Positions 57,618 to 64,000 of a DNA stretch of 64,000 nucleotides are shown in pieces. The stretch lies in contig NZ_AKJS01000080.1 of assembly GCF_000282215.1 (NCBI RefSeq), positions 62,001-126,000 of the forward strand, given 5' to 3'. Below the pieces are notes generated by a model. It ran no database searches. It saw only the letters and a list, made by a program, of their open reading frames with translations, and had not been told where the DNA came from. Source of the DNA: Pseudomonas sp. GM21. GTDB taxonomy: Bacteria > Pseudomonadota > Gammaproteobacteria > Pseudomonadales > Pseudomonadaceae. Each line of letters starts with the position of its first letter. Position 1 is the stretch's first letter. The translations under genes were made by a program, and so were the position numbers.

Positions 57618-58679
57618 TTACTGAATCTCTTCCGGCTTGACGATCACCCAGTTCTTGTCCGCCGTGACTTCCAGCCCTTCCTGGGCCTGGGCCGCAGCGT
57701 TCTTGGCCATCATGCCGTTAATCTGAGTCATGTATTTGTCTTTGCGGTTGACCCACAAGTGGATGCCGCCCTTCTTCACGTCAACGCTGTGGAACAGCAT
57801 GTAGCCGTCGCTGCTCGGGGTGTCGCCACCGACCAGCACCGGTTTTTTCCACTGATCGATGTAGGTCAGGATTGCCGCTTGTTTACCAGCCATCCAGGTC
57901 GCCGGGGTCCACAGGTACGGGGTCAATTCGAGGCCAAGGTTAGCCTTCTCGTCATACTTGCCCGCAGTGATCTGCTTGCGCGCGGTGGTCAGTTCGCCGG
58001 ACTTCTGGTCCTTGAGCAACAGGCTTACGCCGATGACGTTCTGTGGTTTGACGTTGTAGCCGTACTTGGGATCGGAGGCGACCATACGCACCAACTCTTC
58101 AGAGGCGGCGGTCATCACGTAGACCTCGATGCCGTTCTCCATCAGTTTGTTGTACAACTCGGTCTGGCCGGTGAAGACTTTCGGCGGGTTAACGTCGAGT
58201 TTTTTGACGACGTCGCCTTCGTAATAAGTGGTGGGCACTGGCTTGCCGGACGCCATCAATTCTTCGACATAACCTTTGAGTTCCTTGAGCGTGAAGCCGG
58301 AGAACACTTGGGCGACCCAGGGGTAGCACACCATGTCGTCGAGTTCGCAGAGGCGGTAGTAGTAGCTGAACAGACTTTCCTTGTGGTCGGCGGTGTCTTT
58401 GAACGGAATCAGTTTCAGAGAGGGGTCGAGTTTGTCGCGGGTGATCAGGCCCTTGTTTTCCATGAACGGCAGCAACGACTCTTCCAGGTCGTAGCGGTAA
58501 CTGGTGTTGTCCATGTCGAACACCGCGTAGTTACCTTTGTTGGCGTTGGCGGCAATCATTGCGTCCAGCGCCTTGGCCTGATCGGCCGGCCAGTGTTTCA
58601 AGTCGGTGGCGAATACCTGGCCGGCAAGGCCCAGGCAAAGTGCGGCAGCCAGTAATTTCGGTACTAATTTCATCGACAT
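57618..58679 (-). CDS. pchP: Secreted phosphorylcholine phosphatase (HAD family)
   Basis: A 353-residue HAD-superfamily phosphatase with a signal peptide (LVPKLLAAALCLGLAGQVFA, cleavage after FA). The HAD motif I is FDMDNTS, with the nucleophile Asp55 and Asp57; motif II is VMTAASEEL and motif IV is LVGGDTPSSDGYM. This matches P. aeruginosa PchP, which removes phosphate from phosphorylcholine in the periplasm. The ATG at 58679 has AAGGAG five bases upstream; a start two codons later (58673) is also possible. Confidence 0.88.
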   Translation of the reverse strand: MSMKLVPKLLAAALCLGLAGQVFATDLKHWPADQAKALDAMIAANANKGNYAVFDMDNTSYRYDLEESLLPFMENKGLITRDKLDPSLKLIPFKDTADHKESLFSYYYRLCELDDMVCYPWVAQVFSGFTLKELKGYVEELMASGKPVPTTYYEGDVVKKLDVNPPKVFTGQTELYNKLMENGIEVYVMTAASEELVRMVASDPKYGYNVKPQNVIGVSLLLKDQKSGELTTARKQITAGKYDEKANLGLELTPYLWTPATWMAGKQAAILTYIDQWKKPVLVGGDTPSSDGYMLFHSVDVKKGGIHLWVNRKDKYMTQINGMMAKNAAAQAQEGLEVTADKNWVIVKPEEIQ

Positions 58680-58839
58680 GCTTCTCCTTATTAAACGTCC
58701 CTGAATTTGGAAGACATCCACGCTAACAAATAAGTGTGACACTCCTCGTCTGCCAGCGACCGCTACCGTACCCATCACGCCAACTGCATCCCTGACAGCG
58801 ACACCGGCTTATTCCAAAAACGACAGACACCCTCTGTTT

Positions 58840-58864
58840 TTGATATTAATTCATTAGATATCAA
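58840..58864. promoter_or_regulatory. AT-rich inverted repeat upstream of the cystine transporter gene
   Basis: TTGATAT (58840-58846) and ATATCAA (58858-58864) form a 7-base dyad with an 11-base spacer, 66 bases before the transporter ATG. It is a candidate regulator-binding site. Confidence 0.4.
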
Positions 58865-58930
58865 GCTGTTAGGCTTGCCGGCTCGCGGCTGCCCCGGAAG
58901 GTAGCTGGCACATGTCTGATCGGAGTGTTT

Positions 58931-60322
58931 ATGAATCTGCCGCTGATCCTCAATCTGCTGGTGTTCCTTGCCCTGCTGTTTGGCCTGGCACAAACCCGTC
59001 ACTCCACCTGGAGCCTGGCGAAAAAAGTCCTGCTCGCGCTGGTGCTGGGCGTGGTGTTTGGTGTGGCGCTCCACACCGTTTACGGCACCGGCAATCCGGT
59101 ATTGAAAGCCTCGATCAGCTGGTTCGATCTGGTGGGCAACGGTTACGTGCAGTTGCTGCAAATGATCGTGATTCCACTGGTGTTCGCCTCGATCCTCAGC
59201 GCCGTGGCCCGCCTGCACAACGCGTCGTCCCTGGGCAAGATCAGCTTCCTGACCATCGGCACACTGCTGTTCACCACCACCCTGGCGGCGTTGATCGGCA
59301 TCGGTTTGACCAACCTGTTTGGCTTGACCGCTGAAGGCCTGGTGGCCGGCACTCAGGAACTGGCGCGCCTGCAAACCATCCAGTCCGACTATGCCGGCAA
59401 GGTCGCCGACCTCAACGTGCCGCAACTGCTGCTCTCATTCATTCCGCAAAACCCGTTTGCCGATCTGGCTCGCGCCAAGCCGACCTCAATCATCAGCGTG
59501 GTTATTTTTGCAGCGTTCCTCGGAGTCGCTGCGCTGCAATTGCTGAAGGATGACGTCGAGAAAGGTCAGAAAGTGATCAACGCCATCGACACCCTGCAAG
59601 CCTGGGTGATGCGTCTGGTGCGCCTGGTGATGAAACTCACCCCGTACGGTGTACTGGCGCTGATGACCAAAGTGGTCGCCGGCTCCAACCTCCAGGACAT
59701 CATCAAGCTCGGCAGTTTTGTGGTGGTGTCCTACCTCGGTCTGGGCCTGATGTTTGTGGTTCACGGCGTGTTGGTGTCGGCGGCCGGGATCAACCCGCTG
59801 CGGTTCTTCCGCAAGGTCTGGCCGGTGCTGACGTTTGCCTTCACCAGCCGCTCCAGCGCCGCGACGATTCCGCTGAGCATCGAAGCGCAGACCAGCCGTT
59901 TGGGCATCCCTCAGTCCATCGCCAGTTTCGCCGCATCGTTCGGCGCAACCATTGGCCAGAATGGCTGTGCGGGCCTGTACCCGGCGATGTTGGCGGTGAT
60001 GGTGGCGCCGACCGTGGGTATCAACCCGATGGACCCGCTGTGGATTGCAACGCTGGTGGCGATTGTGACGCTGAGCTCGGCCGGTGTAGCAGGCGTGGGC
60101 GGTGGCGCGACGTTTGCCGCGTTGATCGTGCTACCGGCCATGGGCTTACCGGTTTCACTGGTGGCGTTGCTGATTTCGGTTGAGCCGCTGATTGATATGG
60201 GGCGTACGGCGCTGAACGTCAGTGGTTCGATGACGGCCGGGGCGATTACCAGCCAGATCATGCAGCAGACGGATAAAGAACTTCTGGGTGCGGATGAGCA
60301 TTCGGAGTTGGTTCACGCTTAA
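58931..60322 (+). CDS. tcyP: L-cystine/dicarboxylate-type symporter (TcyP-like)
   Basis: A 463-residue sodium:dicarboxylate symporter family (DAACS) protein closest in appearance to L-cystine transporters of the TcyP/YdjN type. It has multiple membrane helices, the [13 protein letters not shown] motif of the hairpin loop, and the [19 protein letters not shown] segment. The ATG at 58931 is chosen because CGGAG lies five bases before it; a GTG at 58925 is the alternative. Substrate assignment is by similarity of sequence pattern only. Confidence 0.82.
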   Translation: MNLPLILNLLVFLALLFGLAQTRHSTWSLAKKVLLALVLGVVFGVALHTVYGTGNPVLKASISWFDLVGNGYVQLLQMIVIPLVFASILSAVARLHNASSLGKISFLTIGTLLFTTTLAALIGIGLTNLFGLTAEGLVAGTQELARLQTIQSDYAGKVADLNVPQLLLSFIPQNPFADLARAKPTSIISVVIFAAFLGVAALQLLKDDVEKGQKVINAIDTLQAWVMRLVRLVMKLTPYGVLALMTKVVAGSNLQDIIKLGSFVVVSYLGLGLMFVVHGVLVSAAGINPLRFFRKVWPVLTFAFTSRSSAATIPLSIEAQTSRLGIPQSIASFAASFGATIGQNGCAGLYPAMLAVMVAPTVGINPMDPLWIATLVAIVTLSSAGVAGVGGGATFAALIVLPAMGLPVSLVALLISVEPLIDMGRTALNVSGSMTAGAITSQIMQQTDKELLGADEHSELVHA

Positions 60323-60346
60323 ATTCTTTAGCGTCTGATCTGGCCT

Positions 60347-60440
60347 CATCGCCAGCAGGCTGGCTCCCACAGGGGATTTGGGGGATTACACAATCTGTGT
60401 TTCACCTCAAACTCACTGTGGGAGCCAGCCTGCTGGCGAT
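60347..60440. repeat. REP-like inverted pair
   Basis: ATCGCCAGCAGGCTGGCTCC and GTGGGAGCCAGCCTGCTGGC form an inverted pair between the convergent transporter and folA genes. The core is AGCC/GGCT, a variant of the main REP family. Confidence 0.85.
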
Positions 60441-60444
60441 GCTT

Positions 60445-60957
60445 TTAGGCTTTTTCCCAGACTTCGAAATTGTACGCCGGCTTATCGCCTTCAGCCGGAT
60501 TCGCCACATTCGACACCAGTTTCCACTGGTTCAAATCAAACTCCGGAAACCACGCATCCCCCTCCGGGCTCAGCGCCACGCGCGTCAGGTACAACCGGTC
60601 CGCCTGAGCCATCCCCTGCGCATACAACTGCGCGCCGCCAATCAGCATCAGTTCATCGACGCCCTGCTCTTTTGCCCAGGCTTCGGCGCGAACCACGGCG
60701 GCCTCCAGCGACGGATAGACTTCCGCGCCTTCCAGCACCAGATCGAGCTGACGGCTGACCACGATGTTCAACCGCCCCGGCAGCGGTCGTCCGAGGGAAT
60801 CCCAGGTGTTGCGACCCATGATGATCGGCTTGCCGAGGGTGGTGGCCTTGAAGTATTTGAAGTCCCCCGGCAAGTGCCAGGGCATGCTGTTGTCGACGCC
60901 GATCACGCGGTTTTCACCGAGGGCTGCGATCAGGCTGAGGGGGAGTGATTTAGTCAT
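60445..60957 (-). CDS. folA: Dihydrofolate reductase
   Basis: FolA reduces dihydrofolate to tetrahydrofolate with NADPH. The 170-residue protein has LIAALGENRVIGVDNSMPWH then LPGD, the GKPIIMGRNTWDSLGRPLPG block, and the active-site LMLIGGAQLYAQ segment. The ATG at 60957 gives the family N-terminus. It is divergent from the DUF2868 gene. Confidence 0.97.
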   Translation of the reverse strand: MTKSLPLSLIAALGENRVIGVDNSMPWHLPGDFKYFKATTLGKPIIMGRNTWDSLGRPLPGRLNIVVSRQLDLVLEGAEVYPSLEAAVVRAEAWAKEQGVDELMLIGGAQLYAQGMAQADRLYLTRVALSPEGDAWFPEFDLNQWKLVSNVANPAEGDKPAYNFEVWEKA

Positions 60958-61042
60958 GCCGACGAGGATACCAGAGCCATCCGTACCCCGATAAGCGCCA
61001 CAGCGGTTATGCTCACAGCTCAATGGAGCGACGGGATGGCGC

Positions 61043-62422
61043 GTGACTGAACTGACTGGATTGCAAAACCTCTGGCTGACCGAAACCGTACGCCTGCGTG
61101 AAGAACACGCCGGCCCCCTGGAAGATCTGGAAGCCAACCGACTGGCCCGCAGCGCCGGCGGTGACCTGCCGACACGGATTCAACGTCGGGCCATTTGGCT
61201 GGCCGAACGCGATGGTTTGGCCAGCGCCCTCCAGCACTGGCTGCAAGGCGCGCGGTTGGCGCTGATCGTGCTGGCAGTGCTGGCGGTGGTCAGCGGCGCC
61301 GGTCTGGCCTTTGCCGCGATGGGCGACGGACAGTTCCCGGTGAACGTGTTCTGGGCCTTGGGCAGCCTGCTCGGGCTGAACCTGATTCTGTTGCTGAGCT
61401 GGGCGCTGGGCCTGCTCTTCGCCGGCGAACAGGGCGCCACCCTCGGGCGCTTATGGTTGTGGCTCAGCGAAAAACTCGCCCGCGATGCCAAAGCCGCACA
61501 ACTCGCCCCGGCCCTGCTGTTGTTGCTACAACGACAGAAACTCAATCGCTGGGCCATCGGCACGTTGGTCAACGGCCTGTGGCTGCTGGCAATGCTCAGC
61601 GCCCTGGCGATTCTGCTGACGTTGATGGCCACCCGGCGCTACGGCTTCGTCTGGGAAACCACTATTTTGAGCGCTGACACCTTCGTCGCCATGACTCAGG
61701 CCCTCGGCGCGCTGCCGGCCCTGATCGGCTTCAGCGTACCCACCGTGGAGATGATCCGCGCCAGCGGCGACGCTGCGCTGAACATCGAAAGTGCCCGTCA
61801 GGCCTGGGCTGCCTGGCTGGTGGGTGTCCTGCTGATCTACGGAGTGCTGCCGCGTCTGCTGCTGATGCTGTTTTGCCGGTGGCGCTGGAAAATCGGCCAA
61901 GCGAAATTGCATCTGGACCTGAACTTGCCCGGCTATGCGCAACTGCGCGAACGATTGATGCCCACTAGCGAACGCCTGGGTATCAACGATGCAGCACCGG
62001 AGAAACTCCATCGTGTGGAACGCGGTGTCACTGATCAGCAAAGCGACGGTGCCCTGCTGGTCGCCATCGAGCTGGATGACCAACGCCCATGGCCGCCGCA
62101 ACTGCCGAAAACCGTGGGCAACGCCGGCGTTCTCGACAGCCGTGAATCGCGCAATCGACTCCTCGAACAATTGAGCCGCTTTCCACCCGCGCGCCTGGCC
62201 ATCGCTTGCGACCCACGTCGCTCGCCGGACCGTGGCAGCCTGGCGCTGATCGCCGAACTGGCGCGCAATGCAGCGGCCACCCGCGTCTGGCTGTTGCAAG
62301 CACCACCTGGCGAAGCGCTGGATGCCGAACGGCTGGGCGACTGGCATATAGCGCTGCAAAACCTGGAGCTGCCGTTCGCCGATTGCGCACCGCTGAACTG
62401 GCTGGAGAGCGGTCATGACTAA
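61043..62422 (+). CDS. DUF2868 membrane protein
   Basis: A 459-residue protein. Its N-terminal region (1-65) is charged, four hydrophobic segments lie around residues 72-100, 107-133, 175-197 and 245-280, and the C-terminal half is cytoplasmic. It matches the DUF2868 family, which is encoded beside a DUF3482 GTPase. The start is GTG. It overlaps the next gene by 8 bases. Function is unknown. Confidence 0.82.
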   Translation: MTELTGLQNLWLTETVRLREEHAGPLEDLEANRLARSAGGDLPTRIQRRAIWLAERDGLASALQHWLQGARLALIVLAVLAVVSGAGLAFAAMGDGQFPVNVFWALGSLLGLNLILLLSWALGLLFAGEQGATLGRLWLWLSEKLARDAKAAQLAPALLLLLQRQKLNRWAIGTLVNGLWLLAMLSALAILLTLMATRRYGFVWETTILSADTFVAMTQALGALPALIGFSVPTVEMIRASGDAALNIESARQAWAAWLVGVLLIYGVLPRLLLMLFCRWRWKIGQAKLHLDLNLPGYAQLRERLMPTSERLGINDAAPEKLHRVERGVTDQQSDGALLVAIELDDQRPWPPQLPKTVGNAGVLDSRESRNRLLEQLSRFPPARLAIACDPRRSPDRGSLALIAELARNAAATRVWLLQAPPGEALDAERLGDWHIALQNLELPFADCAPLNWLESGHD

Positions 62423-63791
62423 TGCCTGGAAGGCACCGTTGAAGCTGGCCGTGGTCGGCCACACCAACGTCGGCAAAACTTCATTGCTGCGCACGTTGAC
62501 CCGTGATGTCGGTTTCGGCGAAGTGTCCCATCGCCCCAGCACCACGCGCCACGTCGAAGGCGCGCGCTTGTCGGTGGATGGCGAGCCGTTGCTCGACCTC
62601 TATGACACGCCCGGCCTGGAAGACGCCATCGCCCTGCTCGACTACCTCGAACGCCTGGAGCGTCCGGGCGAGCGCCTCGACGGCCCGGCACGCCTGGCCA
62701 GATTCCTTGAGGGCAGTGAAGCCCGGCAGCGCTTTGAGCAGGAAGCCAAAGTGTTGCGGCAACTGCTCACCTGCGACGCCGGCCTCTACGTGATCGATGC
62801 CCGCGAACCGGTGCTGGCCAAGTACCGCGACGAACTGGAAGTGCTGGCCAGTTGCGGCAAGCCGCTGCTGCCGGTGCTGAATTTCGTCAGCAGCGCCAAC
62901 CACCGCGAACCGGATTGGCGCGAAGCGTTGGCGCGTCTGGGCTTGCATGCCCTCGTGCGTTTCGACAGCGTCGCCCCGCCGGAAGATGGCGAACGTCGCC
63001 TCTATGAAAGCCTGGCCCTGTTGCTGGAAAACTCCCGTGAACAGCTTGAGCGATTGATCGCCGATCAACAGGCTCAGCGCCTGGGCCGTCAGCAAAGCGC
63101 GGGGCGGCTGATTGCCGAGTTGCTGATTGATTGCGCCGCCTGCCGGCGCAGCGTGGCCAGCGATGCGGAGCAGGAACAGCACGCCATCAGCGAACTGCAC
63201 AAAGCCGTGCGCCAGCGCGAACAGCGTTGTGTTGAGGCGCTGCTCAAGCTTTACGCGTTTCGCCCGCAAGATGCAGCGGCCAGTGATCTGCCGCTGCTCG
63301 ATGGTCGTTGGGGCGATGATCTGTTCAACCCGGAAACCCTGAAGCAGCTCGGTGTGCGGGTCGGCAGCGGGATCGCCGCCGGCGCAGCAGCCGGGGCCGG
63401 AGTCGACTTGCTGGTGGGCGGTCTGACCCTCGGTGCGGCAGCATTGGCCGGCGCGATTGCCGGCGGCGCACTGCAAACCGCGCGCAGCTATGGCAGTCGG
63501 TTAATGGGCAAGATCAAAGGCCAACGAGAGCTGACCATCGATGACAGCGTGCTGAGACTGTTGGCATTGCGTCAGCGCCAACTGCTCCAGGCGCTGAACG
63601 CGCGCGGGCACGCGGCAATGGACAGCATTCAGGTCGCCACGCCGCAGGACAAGACCTGGCGCGAAGGCAAGTTGCCCGAAGCCCTGAACAAGGCTCGGGC
63701 GCATCCGCAGTGGTCCTCGCTCAACCCGCAGTCAAAGCTGAATCAGGGGGAAAGGCAGGAGCAGATTGAGGTGTTGGCGCAGCAGTTGTAG
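62415..63791 (+). CDS. DUF3482 GTPase
   Basis: A 458-residue protein with an N-terminal Era/EngA-like GTPase domain. The P-loop is GHTNVGKTSLL (about 13-23), the Gly of G3 is in YDTPGLED (DTPG) and a VLNFVSS segment is in the G4 place. The C-terminal half (DUF3482) has a glycine/alanine-rich hydrophobic stretch (GIAAGAAAGAGVDLLVGGLT). The pairing with a DUF2868 membrane protein, overlapping by 8 bases, suggests they work together, probably at the membrane. Confidence 0.88.
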   Translation: MTNAWKAPLKLAVVGHTNVGKTSLLRTLTRDVGFGEVSHRPSTTRHVEGARLSVDGEPLLDLYDTPGLEDAIALLDYLERLERPGERLDGPARLARFLEGSEARQRFEQEAKVLRQLLTCDAGLYVIDAREPVLAKYRDELEVLASCGKPLLPVLNFVSSANHREPDWREALARLGLHALVRFDSVAPPEDGERRLYESLALLLENSREQLERLIADQQAQRLGRQQSAGRLIAELLIDCAACRRSVASDAEQEQHAISELHKAVRQREQRCVEALLKLYAFRPQDAAASDLPLLDGRWGDDLFNPETLKQLGVRVGSGIAAGAAAGAGVDLLVGGLTLGAAALAGAIAGGALQTARSYGSRLMGKIKGQRELTIDDSVLRLLALRQRQLLQALNARGHAAMDSIQVATPQDKTWREGKLPEALNKARAHPQWSSLNPQSKLNQGERQEQIEVLAQQL

Positions 63792-63822
63792 AGCTTGAGG
63801 CTTTGCGGTGATCCTGCTGATC

Positions 63823-63882
63823 CCTTCGCGGGCAAGCCCGCTCCCACAAGGGCAACGGTGAACTTGTGGGAGCGGGCTTGCC
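63823..63882. repeat. REP inverted pair
   Basis: TTCGCGGGCAAGCCCGCTCC and TTGTGGGAGCGGGCTTGCCC form an inverted pair after the DUF3482 gene. A further unrelated palindrome-rich stretch (GTAGCAGCTGGCGAAGCCTG) runs at 63917-63960. No gene was seen in the last 200 bases. Confidence 0.8.
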
Positions 63883-64000
63883 CTAATGCCAGTCAGTTAA
63901 GCCAAACCGCACTTTGTAGCAGCTGGCGAAGCCTGCGTTCGGCTGCGTAGCAGTCGTAAAACCTGAGTTTGCGGTCTTCCTGAAACACCGCATCGCCTGA

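Overview
The window reads as a chromosomal segment of a Pseudomonas of the fluorescens group. The reasons are the high GC content, the gene order (pilGHIJ-chpA, gshB, tonB, yqgE-ruvX-pyrRBC', pilT, proC, metXW, hemW, thiSG, rpoH, ftsXEY, coaD, mutM, ilvD), which I recall as matching the PA0353-PA0413 stretch of P. aeruginosa in inverted orientation, and the many REP-type palindromes between genes. About 60 protein genes were recognised. No rRNA, tRNA, insertion sequence or CRISPR array was seen.

Layout. 1-617: the end of an unknown gene and a decayed stretch. 618-10604 (minus strand): a reduced Pil-Chp chemosensory operon pilG-pilH-pilI-pilJ-chpA-chpC, without the methyltransferase (pilK) and methylesterase (chpB) genes. 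10840-16915: gshB, a TonB-like gene, yqgE-ruvX, and the pyrimidine genes pyrR-pyrB-pyrC', where PyrC' lacks the metal-binding HxH. 17033-19471: a TM2-domain protein, an NlpC/P60 hydrolase and pilT. 19529-26511: PLP-binding protein, proC, yggT, a DUF167 gene, metX-metW, DUF4426, rdgB, hemW, DUF3392. 26636-30719: trmB, thiG, thiS, DUF423, mtgA and rpoH. 30834-34194: the ftsY-ftsE-ftsX operon. 34538-40920: two tandem pairs of M16 peptidases with rsmD between them. 40995-48472: a YheT hydrolase, a sulfurtransferase, and a TetR regulator divergent from an aldehyde dehydrogenase/Tat protein/GMC oxidoreductase group, then coaD and a ferredoxin. 48595-51678: mutM, an HDOD protein and rlmI. 55619-63791: ilvD, pchP, a cystine transporter, folA, and a membrane protein/GTPase pair.

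The most unusual part is 51713-55360, an island between rlmI and ilvD. It holds an AT-rich leader, a 23-codon peptide gene with an excellent Shine-Dalgarno, a hairpin, and three translationally coupled genes: a SagB-type flavin dehydrogenase, an AurF-type diiron N-oxygenase with its complete ligand set, and a Bcr/CflA-type MFS exporter. This has the form of a small peptide-derived natural-product (RiPP-like) pathway in which the peptide would be the substrate, the two enzymes would tailor it and the MFS protein would export the product. No YcaO, LanB, radical-SAM or peptidase gene accompanies it. I do not recognise it as a described system.

Two repeat families fill the gaps between genes: short GTGGGAGCGAGCCTGCTCGC-type REP units, usually in inverted pairs, and a larger about 105-base cruciform family (GATCGTTCCCACGC...GCGTGGGAACGATC).
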